Of a stretch of 64,000 nucleotides of DNA, positions 37,775 to 47,724 are shown one piece after another. The stretch is from Pseudomonas orientalis (GTDB lineage: Bacteria; Pseudomonadota; Gammaproteobacteria; Pseudomonadales; Pseudomonadaceae). The position numbers and the translations under genes were made by a program. Position 1 is the stretch's first letter, and every line of letters begins with the position of its first letter. The notes beneath the pieces are model-generated. The model saw only the letters and a list, made by a program, of their open reading frames with translations, had not been told where the DNA came from and did not search any database. The DNA lies in assembly GCF_002934065.1 (NCBI RefSeq), contig NZ_CP018049.1, positions 2,602,501-2,666,500 of the forward strand, given 5' to 3'.

Positions 37775-38937
37775 TTAGATGTGTGCCAGGGCTTGGGCCA
37801 AATCTGCGCGCAGATCTTCCACATCCTCAACCCCCACCGACAAACGCACCAACCCATCACCAATCCCCAACTGCGCCCGCGTCGCTGCCGGGATGCTCGC
37901 GTGGGTCATGATCGCCGGATGTTCGATCAGGCTTTCCACGCCACCCAGACTCTCGGCCAGGGCGAAGATTTTTACGTTTTCCAGAAAGCGTGTGGCGCCC
38001 GCCAGGTCGCTGTTCAGGTCCACCGAAATCATCCCGCCAAACCCGCGCATCTGCCGTTTGGCCAGATCGTGCTGCGGGTGGGATTTCAAGCCTGGGTAGT
38101 GCACCCGCGCCACCTGCGACTGCTGTTCCAGCCAGGTCGCCAGTTCCAGCGCGTTGCTGCAATGGCGCTCCATGCGCAGGGCCAGGGTTTTCACGCCGCG
38201 CAGGGTGAGGAATGCATCGAAGGGCCCGGCGATGGCGCCCACCGAATTTTGCAGAAAGCCCAGGCGTTCGGCCAATTCCGGGTTGTCGCCAACAACGGCG
38301 ATGCCGCCGATCACGTCCGAGTGGCCGTTCAGGTACTTGGTGGTGGAGTGCACGACGATATCGCACCCCAGCTCCAGCGGGCGCTGGATCCACGGGCTGG
38401 CGAAGGTGTTGTCGGCCACGCACAGAATGCCGCGCGCACGGCACACGCGGGCAATGGCGCTGAGGTCGGTGAGGCTGAGCAGCGGGTTGCTCGGCGTTTC
38501 GACCCAGACCATGCGCGTGTCGTCTTGCAGCGCCGCTTCGAAGGCCGATAAATCACTCAGGTCTACGTAGCTGAACCGGTGGCCGGCGCTGCGCTGGCGC
38601 ACCTTGTCGAACAGGCGGAAGCTGCCGCCGTACAGGTCATTGCCGGAGACGATGTGCGCACCGGCATCGAGCAACTCCAGCACCGTGGAAATCGCCGCCA
38701 GCCCCGAGGCAAACGCGAAGGCCTGAGTGCCGCCTTCAAGGTCGGCCACGCAACGCTCCAGCGCAAAGCGCGTGGGGTTGTGGGAGCGGCCGTAGTCGAA
38801 GCCTTTGTGCACGCCAGGGCTGTCTTGCAGGTAGGTGGAGTTGGCATAGATCGGCGGCATCAGCGCGCCCGTGGTCGGGTCGGGGGACTGTCCGGCATGG
38901 ATCACACGGGTGGCGAACGCGCTTTTATCGGGCTGGC

Positions 38938-38941
<4 letters not shown>
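37775..38941 (-). CDS. mccB: Cystathionine gamma-lyase/synthase family PLP enzyme
   Basis: A 388-residue fold-type I PLP enzyme of the Cys/Met metabolism family. Conserved features are FDYGRSHNPTR (phosphate contact), SGLAAISTVLELL, VWVETPSNPLL, ADNTF, and the Schiff-base lysine K202 in HSTTKYLNGHSDV. The order of the two genes and the sequence resemble P. aeruginosa PA0400-PA0399, a reverse transsulfuration pair in which this enzyme splits cystathionine to cysteine, 2-oxobutyrate and ammonia. The start overlaps the stop of mccA by 4 bp, indicating coupled synthesis. Confidence 0.9.
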
Positions 38942-40314
<1,373 letters not shown>

Positions 40315-40485
40315 GTCGTCACCTGGGTTGCGGGATGGGCACAGGGCGGGGCACAGCAAATCACAGCATGGCTTGAAACATAGGCCGGTATCGCCAGGCT
40401 CGCAACCGGGCGGTCCGATGCATGACTTTTTTTGGCGCATGAGCGATGGGACAGCGCAAAATCGGGATTGCGATGCAGATCAACT

Positions 40486-40594
40486 GTGGGAGCGCACGAG
40501 CCTTGGCGAGGCCGCGATGGCGGCGGCACTGCTGGCATTCAGGTCACCTGACCCACCGCCATCGCGGCCTCGCCAAGGCTCGAGCGCTCCCACA
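40486..40594. repeat. Long inverted repeat, third palindrome type
   Basis: TGTGGGAGCGCACGAGCCTT-GGCGAGGCCGCGATGGCGG and a near-perfect complement ending at 40594 (GCTCGAGCGCTCCCACA) flank about 30 bp. Arms of about 39 bp differ from the two REP types elsewhere, though the outermost GTGGGAGC/GCTCCCAC is REP-like. It lies between the starts and ends of mccA and the SnoaL-like gene. Confidence 0.9.
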
Positions 40595-40612
40595 AAGCCG
40601 GCGCGTGTTTTC

Positions 40613-40999
40613 TCACAACTGCTGGGCGATCGCGGCCTTGTCAATCACCGACCAGACGTGAGCAAATTTCCCGTCGACGCATTCATAGAACACGTTCTCG
40701 TCGAACACCACCGTCCTGCCATTGATCGGCAGGCCGAAAAATTCACCCCTGGGGCTGGCCCGAAAGTTCAGCCGACTGGCGACTGTCGGCGGGTCGGCAA
40801 CCAGCAACTGAATGCGGAACACCAGGTCGGGAATTTCCCGGAAGTCCCGCTCCAGCATCGCCCGGTAACCCGCCAGGCCGACCGGGCTTGCGTTGTAGGT
40901 GACATCCGAATGGACAAAATCACCCAGGTGCCGCCAATCCTGGCGATTCAGACAATCGATATAGCGTTTGTAGAAGCTGGCGAGTTGGTCGCGGGTCAT
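40613..40999 (-). CDS. SnoaL-like (NTF2-fold) ester cyclase-type protein
   Basis: A 128-residue alpha+beta barrel protein: YKRYIDCLNRQDWRHLGDFV at the start, then DVTYNASPVGLAGYRAMLERDF, and the strand VFDENVFYECVDGKFAHVWSV. This pattern is that of the SnoaL/ester-cyclase branch of the NTF2 superfamily, which bind or convert small hydrophobic molecules. Function unknown here. It lies 16 bp downstream of the MFS gene on the same strand and is probably cotranscribed with it. Confidence 0.85.
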   Translation of the reverse strand: MTRDQLASFYKRYIDCLNRQDWRHLGDFVHSDVTYNASPVGLAGYRAMLERDFREIPDLVFRIQLLVADPPTVASRLNFRASPRGEFFGLPINGRTVVFDENVFYECVDGKFAHVWSVIDKAAIAQQL

Positions 41000-41015
41000 G
41001 GGCTACTCTCTTCGG

Positions 41016-42221
41016 TTAAACGCGCTCATCCACTATTGTCGGCAAATGGATGCCTGCGCAAGTGCGTGAACCCTTACGCCGCGAACGCCACCCCAACCCG
41101 AGCACCATCAGCAAACCCAGCCCTGCCATCAACGCACCGGCCAAAGAAATGGCCGGATAGCCGAGCCCGGCGTTGATCACCGCGCCGCCCACTGCCGCGC
41201 CAATCGCGTTGCCGAAATTGAAGGCACCGATATTCATTGCCGAGGCCAGGTTGGGTGCAGCTTTAGCCGCCTCCATCACGCGCATCTGCAACGGCGGCAC
41301 CAGGGCAAAGCTGGCGGCGCCCCACAGCAGGATCGACAGCGCGGCAGGCAGCGGCCATTGCATCAGCACCGAGAAAGCCAGCAGCACGGCAATCAACACC
41401 ACCAGCGACGTGATGAGCGTGCGGTCCACCGAGCGGTCCGCAGACTTGCCGCCCCAAACGTTGCCCAGGGTCAGCCCGATACCGAACAGCACGAGCATGC
41501 CAGTGACGAAGTTAGTCGACGCGTGGGTGACATCCCGCAAAATCGGCGCGATGTAAGTGAACACCGTGAACATCGCACTGGAACCCACCACCGTCAGCGC
41601 CAATGCCGCCAGCACCGGCCCGCGACCCAGCACACGAATCTCCGCCATCAGGCTGCCGCCTTTCGGCGCGGGCGCATTCGGCAATGCCCACCATAGCGCC
41701 GCCATCACCACCGCACCCAACCCGCTGATGCCCCAGAACGCGGTACGCCACCCAAAGTTCTCGCCAAACCAGGTTGCCAGGGGCACACCGCCAATGGTTG
41801 CCAGCGTCAGCCCCATGAACATCGCCGCGACCGCACCCGCGCGTTTTTCCGGCGCTACCACACTCGCCGCCACGATCGCGCCAATGCCGAAGAACGCCCC
41901 GTGATTGAGCGACGTCACCAGCCTGGCAATCATCAAGGTCTGGTAATTGGTCGCCAGCGCCGACAGCAAATTACCCAAGGTGAAAATCGCCATCAGCCCG
42001 ATCAGCAGATAGCGGCGCGGCACCCTGGCCGTCGCCAGCGTCATGATCGGCGCACCGATCAGCACGCCCATGGCGTAGGCGCTCACCAACAGCCCGGCGG
42101 CGGGAATGGAAACGCCAAGATCGGCGGCAATACCGGGCAACATGCCCATGGGTGCAAACTCGGTGACCCCGATGCCAAAGGCACCGACGGACAACGCTAC
42201 AAGGGGTGGATTGATACGCAT
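41016..42221 (-). CDS. MFS efflux transporter (AraJ/sugar-efflux DHA1 type)
   Basis: A 401-residue, 12-segment inner-membrane exporter. Signatures are the N-terminal LSVGAFGIGVTEFAPMGMLPGIAADLGVS segment typical of AraJ/YdhP-like DHA1 carriers, the loop 2-3 motif (ATARVPRRYLLI), and GVPLATWFGENFGWRTAFW (motif C region). Members export sugars, chloramphenicol or other small compounds. It is divergent from a LysR regulator 94 bp away that probably controls it, and continues into the SnoaL-like gene. Confidence 0.88.
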   Translation of the reverse strand: MRINPPLVALSVGAFGIGVTEFAPMGMLPGIAADLGVSIPAAGLLVSAYAMGVLIGAPIMTLATARVPRRYLLIGLMAIFTLGNLLSALATNYQTLMIARLVTSLNHGAFFGIGAIVAASVVAPEKRAGAVAAMFMGLTLATIGGVPLATWFGENFGWRTAFWGISGLGAVVMAALWWALPNAPAPKGGSLMAEIRVLGRGPVLAALALTVVGSSAMFTVFTYIAPILRDVTHASTNFVTGMLVLFGIGLTLGNVWGGKSADRSVDRTLITSLVVLIAVLLAFSVLMQWPLPAALSILLWGAASFALVPPLQMRVMEAAKAAPNLASAMNIGAFNFGNAIGAAVGGAVINAGLGYPAISLAGALMAGLGLLMVLGLGWRSRRKGSRTCAGIHLPTIVDERV

Positions 42222-42315
42222 GGGTGACTCCTCATCTGTGTGTCGAATGCTACAATCCAGGCTTTTCCAGCAGTAGCCCTCGATTGGGAACTACACCTTT
42301 GCGCAGGAGGCAAAA

Positions 42316-43209
42316 ATGGACATGGGCGGCCGCTCAGGCGAGATGGAAGTGTTCACCCTGGTCGCCGAACACGGCAGCCTGTCCGGCGCGGCGCGCGCCC
42401 TGGGGCTGACGCCTTCGTCCATCAGCCGCATCATCACCCGCACCGAACAGCGCATCGGCACCCGGCTACTGCTGCGCACCACCCGCGCCATCACCTTCAC
42501 CGCCGAAGGCGAAGCCTACCTGCGCGGCGCCCGGCGCATCCTCGCGGACATGGCCGAAGTCGAAGCCGCCATCACCGACCAGGGCGCCCCGCGCGGGCGC
42601 CTCAGGGTCAGTGCCGCGCTGGCCCATGGCCGGATGACCATCGTCCCACTGATCGCCGCCTTCAGCGTCCGCTATCCCGCCATCGTGGTCGACCTGATGC
42701 TCGGCGATGAAGTGGTGGACATCCTCGGCGGCCAGGCAGACGTGGCCATCCGCTTCGGCCCACTCCCCGACAGCCCCTTGACCGCCCGGCACATCGGCTC
42801 CACCGGCCAAGTCATCGTCGCTTCCCCGGACTACCTGGCCCGGCACGACACCCCGGTGACACCGCATGATCTACTTGAGCACAACTGCCTGCGCTTCAAC
42901 TTCCGCCGGGCGGCTCCCGACTGGCCGTTTCGCATGGACGGGCGCGAGTTTTCGCTGAAGGTGGCGGGGACGATTGAGGGGAACAGCGGCGAGGCCTTGG
43001 CGCAATTGGCGAAGCTGGGGGCGGGGATTGCGCGGGTAGGGACGTTCAGCGTGGCGCAGGATCTTGAACGCGGCGACCTGGTGCCGTTGCTTGAGGCTTA
43101 TAACCCGGGGGATGTGGAGCCGATTCATGCGGTGTTTGTGGGAGGCACGGCGATGCCGGCGCGGGTGAGGGCGTTTGTGGATTTTTTGGTGGAGCGGCAT
43201 GGGGGTTGA
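42316..43209 (+). CDS. LysR-family regulator, divergent from the MFS gene
   Basis: A 297-residue regulator with AGGAGG upstream of ATG 42316. The winged helix-turn-helix is in 8-65 (LVAEHGSLSGAARALGLTPS, SISRIITRTEQRIG) and the effector domain in about 90-290. It is of the CrgA/AaeR-like branch (ADVAIRFGPLPDSPLTARHI). Its intergenic region with the MFS-SnoaL unit is the likely site of action; no clean T-N11-A box was singled out. Confidence 0.9.
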   Translation: MDMGGRSGEMEVFTLVAEHGSLSGAARALGLTPSSISRIITRTEQRIGTRLLLRTTRAITFTAEGEAYLRGARRILADMAEVEAAITDQGAPRGRLRVSAALAHGRMTIVPLIAAFSVRYPAIVVDLMLGDEVVDILGGQADVAIRFGPLPDSPLTARHIGSTGQVIVASPDYLARHDTPVTPHDLLEHNCLRFNFRRAAPDWPFRMDGREFSLKVAGTIEGNSGEALAQLAKLGAGIARVGTFSVAQDLERGDLVPLLEAYNPGDVEPIHAVFVGGTAMPARVRAFVDFLVERHGG

Positions 43210-43359
43210 CGATATCCCTGGCTGTATCGCTTGGCGGATAGTTGGTATATGTCGGTAAGCTCGGGGGGCTATGGTGATCATTCGTGACGCCAGGACCGGC
43301 GAAGAACTGCGCAGTGAGAGTCCATATCACTGCCGTTGAACCATAAAAAAGGGATTTCC

Positions 43360-43908
43360 ATGAGAACGATTCTGATCGCAGGCCTGGCCTTAGCCATGAG
43401 CGGCTGCGGCAACATTGCCAACATCCGTGCTTACTCCACGGCCTATGTTGAACCCGCCTCAGGTGATACCGCGCGCTTGCGCATCATCACCAATGGCATG
43501 GCGCGTGGCGTACCGAGCCGCGACTGCATCGACTGGCGCGTTCCCGGCGCCGGGGTGATGGCCGTTTCCGAATCCGGCTTTGCCGATCAAAATAATGGTC
43601 GCAGCCTGGGCATGCCCGAGAGCAAGCGCCGTGTGCAAGGGCAAGCGCTGGCGCGTACCGAGTTGAAAGTGCCGGCGGACAAACCTTTCGCCATGAACTT
43701 CCAGAGTGAAGGCTACGCCTCCGGCGGCTATTCCTATAGTTGCCGGCAGAGCTTTCGCTTCACCCCGAAGGTGGGTGAGGACTATGAGCTGATCCTGTTG
43801 GAGAGTGGCCAGTGCCTGGTCGCGTTGCAACGCTTGAATGCAACGGGGAAACCTGAAAACGAGACTGTTGAGAAGGCAGGGCTTTGTAGAGCGCTGGATG
43901 TTTTTTAG
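43360..43908 (+). CDS. Predicted lipoprotein of unknown function
   Basis: A 182-residue protein with signal MRTILIAGLALAMSGC (lipobox AMSGC, C16). The mature part has four further cysteines in pairs likely to form disulfides (RDCIDW, SYSCRQ, SGQCLV, AGLCRA) and beta-rich segments ending in DYELILLESGQC. ATG 43360 follows AAAAAGGG; the TTG at 43336 is not needed. Stands alone. No function can be assigned. Confidence 0.75.
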   Translation: MRTILIAGLALAMSGCGNIANIRAYSTAYVEPASGDTARLRIITNGMARGVPSRDCIDWRVPGAGVMAVSESGFADQNNGRSLGMPESKRRVQGQALARTELKVPADKPFAMNFQSEGYASGGYSYSCRQSFRFTPKVGEDYELILLESGQCLVALQRLNATGKPENETVEKAGLCRALDVF

Positions 43909-44240
43909 TTCAGTACGCCTGTGCATTTCGAAATCACTGCGCTGCCATAGGCTACTTTTATGACTCAGTATTAGTGCGATGCAGCTGGATCATTTTTCAA
44001 TAAGAGTCGTGTTCGCTGCCATTCATTCCAGCAGTCTTCGGCAACTAAATCCCGGAAACCCCGTTCGCGCTCCATAGCTAGGGCGACATCGAATGGGACC
44101 GCGACACACGTAGCTGAATCACGGATTAAGCGGACGCATGCAAGCGACCGCTACCGGCCCTTTACGACAGGCAGCAATTTACCGGTTAGTGGGGCTTATC
44201 CGAGACGAGTATGTACGGAACAGAAAGGACCGCTCATTAC
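43909..44240. other. Intergenic region without a recognised gene
   Basis: 332 bp between the convergent lipoprotein and chemoreceptor genes. No credible open frame, terminator hairpin with a T run, or REP was found. A segment near 44127-44175 (AAGCGGACGCATGCAAGCGA, CGCTACCGGCC) resembles the AGCGGAC/GGCC arms seen at 54151 and 54669 and may be remains of a dispersed repeat. Confidence 0.5.
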
Positions 44241-45878
44241 TCAAACTTTAAAGCGACTGATTAACACGCCAAACGATGTAGCCAAACGCGACAGTTCGTA
44301 GCTAGAGGCATTGGTTTGATGTGCTCCGGCTGCAGTTTGTGTGGAAAGATCCTGAATGTTGACCAAGTTACGATCAACCTCACGTGCAACCTGCGCCTGT
44401 TCTTCAGCGGCACTTGCGATTACAAGGTTCCTTTCACTGATGGTAGAAACACCCTCAGTTATTCGGTCAAGAGCCTGGCCAGCCTCAACGGACTGCGCCC
44501 GCGTATCGGCTGCCAGCTCTTTACTTTTATTCATCGCGAAGACGGCTTCATCAGCTCCAGAACGCACCTGTTGCATCATCGACTCGATGTCCGCCGTCGA
44601 TGCTTGGGTCCGATGGGCAAGCGCGCGCACCTCATCCGCTACAACAGCGAACCCACGCCCTTGCTCCCCCGCCCTGGCCGCTTCGATGGCTGCGTTCAAG
44701 GCCAAGAGGTTAGTCTGCTCGGCAATGGCTCTGATCACATCAAGAACTTTAGTGATCTCGTTGATGCGGGTGGCAAGCACCTCAACCTTGGAAGTTGAAT
44801 TTGAAATCTCATCCGCCATCAATCCAACTGAATTAACAGCTCTGCGTACCTGATCACGACCTTCTACCGCATTGCGGCTAGTTTGCTCTGAGGCTTCAGA
44901 GGCCCCCGCCGCATTTCTGGCTACTTCATCCACCGCCGCAGTCATTTCGTTCACCGCCGTCGCAGCTTGCTGAATCTCATCATTCTGCCGCGTCAAGCCG
45001 CGTGAGCTTTCTTCAGTAACCGCGTTTAGTTCTTCAGATGCAGAGGCCAATTGGTCAGCAGCGCTGCCAATTTCGCTTACCGTAGTTCGTAGGTTATTCT
45101 GCATTTTATCGAGTGCGCTCAGCAGTACACTGACTTCATCTCGTCCACTGATTACAATTTTTTTAGAAAGGTCACCATCAGCCACTTCTTCAGCGCTTCG
45201 TAACGCGATGGATAGAGGTCGAGTGATCGAACGTGTGATAATCAGTCCCAAAGCGATGGCTGCTAGGAAGGCAATTACTACTCCTGTACCCAATATCCAG
45301 TAAGCACTTGTTGTCTCTGCCTTTGCTGCATCTGCTACCTCTCCGCTTTGGCGATAGTTGGAAGCAATAATAACTTGAAGATTATCACTGACTCCCTTGA
45401 ATGCCGGCGAGACTTTCTCTTGGAAAAACTTGGTAGCGCCATCAATATCACCTGCTTTAGCTAATTCGATTGCTGTGCGTGCATTCTGCAAATAGGCTGG
45501 CCAGTTCTTTTCGAACTGATCACCTGCCGCACGCTCGTCATCAGCGAGAGAAGTCTGTCGGTACTCCTTGAAAAGTCGGTCAGCCTCTTTCTCGTTTTCA
45601 GACATGGATTGAACAGCAGCGTCAAATTTAAGATCTTCTTTTGCGTACTTATAGAGTAGAGCAGCGTGTAAAGACCTGGAATACGAAAAAACACTTGCTC
45701 GGGCATTAGCTGTATTATAAACGGAAATTAAATTATTACTCACAATGCCTTCTATTGCTTCTTTTTGTTTAGTGATACCTGAATAGCCTAAGAATCCCAC
45801 TCCTAAGGTGATCATTGCGCACACTAAAAATGCAGAAATGAGTCGCGAGGAAAGCCTGGTTCTACGTAATGCGTCCAT
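44241..45878 (-). CDS. Methyl-accepting chemotaxis protein with 4-helix-bundle sensor
   Basis: A 545-residue transducer from ATG 45878. TM1 spans about residues 12-31 ([20 protein letters not shown]), a periplasmic 4HB_MCP domain about 32-190, TM2 about 195-215, HAMP about 216-268 ([19 protein letters not shown]), then the coiled-coil signalling domain with the invariant tip ([20 protein letters not shown], followed by [20 protein letters not shown]). No C-terminal CheR pentapeptide. Ligand unknown. The coding sequence and flanks are visibly richer in A/T than neighbouring genes, suggesting later acquisition. Confidence 0.93.
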   Translation of the reverse strand: MDALRRTRLSSRLISAFLVCAMITLGVGFLGYSGITKQKEAIEGIVSNNLISVYNTANARASVFSYSRSLHAALLYKYAKEDLKFDAAVQSMSENEKEADRLFKEYRQTSLADDERAAGDQFEKNWPAYLQNARTAIELAKAGDIDGATKFFQEKVSPAFKGVSDNLQVIIASNYRQSGEVADAAKAETTSAYWILGTGVVIAFLAAIALGLIITRSITRPLSIALRSAEEVADGDLSKKIVISGRDEVSVLLSALDKMQNNLRTTVSEIGSAADQLASASEELNAVTEESSRGLTRQNDEIQQAATAVNEMTAAVDEVARNAAGASEASEQTSRNAVEGRDQVRRAVNSVGLMADEISNSTSKVEVLATRINEITKVLDVIRAIAEQTNLLALNAAIEAARAGEQGRGFAVVADEVRALAHRTQASTADIESMMQQVRSGADEAVFAMNKSKELAADTRAQSVEAGQALDRITEGVSTISERNLVIASAAEEQAQVAREVDRNLVNIQDLSTQTAAGAHQTNASSYELSRLATSFGVLISRFKV

Positions 45879-46171
45879 AAAGTTCTCGAAAATTATTAAT
45901 TGGTTGTCCAAGCAGGGTTGGTGCAATTACTGTATCTGAAGAAAAACCCATAACTATAATTTTTATTTTATGGTCCTGGTAAATGATGTTTTTTAGGGTG
46001 GAGGCTGGGTTTTTATAATAATCAAAAGCTGAACGAGACAACACAATGGAATTTCTATCGAGTCGATAGCGCATGCATAAATCACAGGGTTTAAATAATT
46101 TAACCCAGATTTTTAAGCGAATGTAATCCAGGTGATTGCCTACTTCAACGGCACAGCAGGCGTACCGAGCG

Positions 46172-47119
46172 TCAGAACTCCGCCCCTGGCGGATAGCCGA
46201 AATACGCCTTATACGCATGGTTGAAATTGGCAGGGTTGGCGTAGCCCAGGCGGTGGGCAATCTGTGCGACGTGCCATTTGCGCTGGCGCAGCAGGTTGCG
46301 GGCCAGTTCCAGGCGCTGTTGGCGCACGTAATCGAGCATCGACTGGCCGTACACCCGGCTGAAGGCGCGTCTCAGGGTGGTTTCACCCACGCCCAGTTCC
46401 CGTGCCAGCGCCAGAGTGCCGGGTGGGTTCATCAGGTTGGCGTCGAGCTTGAAGCGTGCTTCGTGGGCCAGGTCCGAATGGCTGCGCAACGCGGTCTCAG
46501 GGTTGGCCGGCTGTGGCGCCAGGTGCGTCGCCAGCTCGACCAGCACGGCCAGGCTCAGGCTTTCCTGATTCAGCCGCTCCAACGTCCCCTGGTAGGGCGA
46601 GTGATAAAGGCGCTCGAACAAACGCCCGACGACACGACAGCCGTGCAGTTCTGAAAAGTGCATGCCATCGTCGAGCAGCCTGGCCAGCGATTGCAGTGAC
46701 GGGTCTTCTTCGGCCAGTTCGCGTAGGTAGTCGCCGCCGATGCGCAGCCCGGCCATGCGCGCACGGCTGCCGGCGGGCATCTGGTCCATGGCTTCCATGC
46801 TTTCGCTCAAGCCCAGCACATGAGGCGCGCCGGGGGTGTATTCATTTAGCCGACCGTCTACCCGATGCTGCCATTGCCCACCCAGTACCTGCACGATGCA
46901 TACGCTGTCGGGCAGCACCTTGTGGATACGTAACGGTTCGGGGAACTGCAAATCGCAGTCGAAATACTGCAGGTGCGATCGCACCGTCTGAGCGCGGTAA
47001 TGGCCGATCGCGCTGCCGATGACCTGCCGCGCGCTGGCATCGAATACACCGGCCTCGTCCAGGGCCTCTGGGTGATCGAAGCAGAAGTGGGTGTCCAGAT
47101 AGGGGTTGCGGCGGTCCAT
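46172..47119 (-). CDS. AraC-family regulator
   Basis: A 315-residue protein. The N-terminal domain (1-200) contains SVCIVQVLGGQWQHRVDGRL, like the ligand domain of PchR-type regulators. The C-terminal double helix-turn-helix (about 215-312) has LALARELGVGETTLRRAFSR and the closing LGYANPANFNHAYKAYFGYP with PPG. Divergent from a three-gene envelope operon. Two 18-bp direct repeats 21 bp apart lie between them, the spacing expected for an AraC-type dimer, so it probably controls that operon and perhaps itself. Confidence 0.88.
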   Translation of the reverse strand: MDRRNPYLDTHFCFDHPEALDEAGVFDASARQVIGSAIGHYRAQTVRSHLQYFDCDLQFPEPLRIHKVLPDSVCIVQVLGGQWQHRVDGRLNEYTPGAPHVLGLSESMEAMDQMPAGSRARMAGLRIGGDYLRELAEEDPSLQSLARLLDDGMHFSELHGCRVVGRLFERLYHSPYQGTLERLNQESLSLAVLVELATHLAPQPANPETALRSHSDLAHEARFKLDANLMNPPGTLALARELGVGETTLRRAFSRVYGQSMLDYVRQQRLELARNLLRQRKWHVAQIAHRLGYANPANFNHAYKAYFGYPPGAEF

Positions 47120-47186
47120 TGGTAAAAGCGTCCGTCAGAGCGGGTGGGCAGCGTTGCATGATATCGACATCGGGTAGCCCGATCAG

Positions 47187-47225
47187 TTGTTGTGACCCAC
47201 GGCCTTATTGTTGTGCGCCACGGCC
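47187..47225 (+). promoter_or_regulatory. Direct-repeat binding site for the AraC-type regulator
   Basis: TTGTTGTGACCCACGGCC (47187-47204) and TTGTTGTGCGCCACGGCC (47208-47225) match at 16 of 18 positions and start 21 bp apart, two helical turns. This is the classical form of AraC/XylS activator sites. The second repeat ends 7 bp before the proposed -35. Confidence 0.7.
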
Positions 47226-47232
47226 GGACCGC

Positions 47233-47261
47233 TTGGCAGGCGCCGGCGCTTTGATTTCAAT
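47233..47261 (+). promoter_or_regulatory. Candidate activated promoter of the M48 operon
   Basis: TTGGCA (47233-47238), 17-bp spacer, TTCAAT (47256-47261). The poor -10 suits a promoter that needs an activator; the direct repeats sit immediately upstream. ATG 47293 follows after about 25 nt. Confidence 0.45.
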
Positions 47262-47292
47262 GCTCGGCTTTGAACTGTCGAGGAAGCCATAA

Positions 47293-47721
47293 ATGTTGAT
47301 GTATCGCAAGTGGGCAGCGCTGCTGGGCCTGGTTCTGGCCGTGATCGCGGGCCTCGCCCAGGCTGAAAACCGCCCGGAAGTCGCGGAAAAAGTGCTGGCC
47401 TATGCTGGCGAAGGCGGCGTGAAAGTCTGGACCCTGCGCATCGGTGCGCGCAATGACAATCAGGCGCTGGTGCAGTTGGAGGGTGTGGACCACGACTGGA
47501 ACATGAAGATCCAGAAAATGGCCGTGGAAAAGACCAGCAAGGACACCCGCTATTTCACCACCGTGGACGGCCGGAAATTCGTGGTGTTGGTGCTGCAACA
47601 AGGTTGGGGCGAGCTGTACTTGCCTGGCGAGTCGCAGGCGCTGAACGTCGGCTATGACGAGTTCCTGTCCAGCCAAGGCAATGCACAGGCTTTCCTGACC
47701 GACTATTTGCAGGCCAACTGA
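47293..47721 (+). CDS. Small periplasmic protein of unknown function
   Basis: A 142-residue protein with a signal peptide (MLMYRKWAALLGLVLAVIAG, cleavage after AQA near residue 24). ATG 47293 follows GAGGAAG. The mature domain of about 118 residues is beta-rich with a central GVDHDWNMKIQKMAVEKTS segment and a conserved-looking TVDGRKFVVLVLQQ strand. No cysteine. First gene of a three-gene unit with a membrane M48 protease 3 bp downstream, so it may be a chaperone, inhibitor or substrate of that protease. Confidence 0.75.
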   Translation: MLMYRKWAALLGLVLAVIAGLAQAENRPEVAEKVLAYAGEGGVKVWTLRIGARNDNQALVQLEGVDHDWNMKIQKMAVEKTSKDTRYFTTVDGRKFVVLVLQQGWGELYLPGESQALNVGYDEFLSSQGNAQAFLTDYLQAN

Positions 47722-47724
47722 GCC

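Noticed and set aside
37258..37863. Three similar small minus-strand frames (71-100 codons).
   Set aside because: They are produced by the triplicated REP and mccB-tail unit, not by real paralogous genes.
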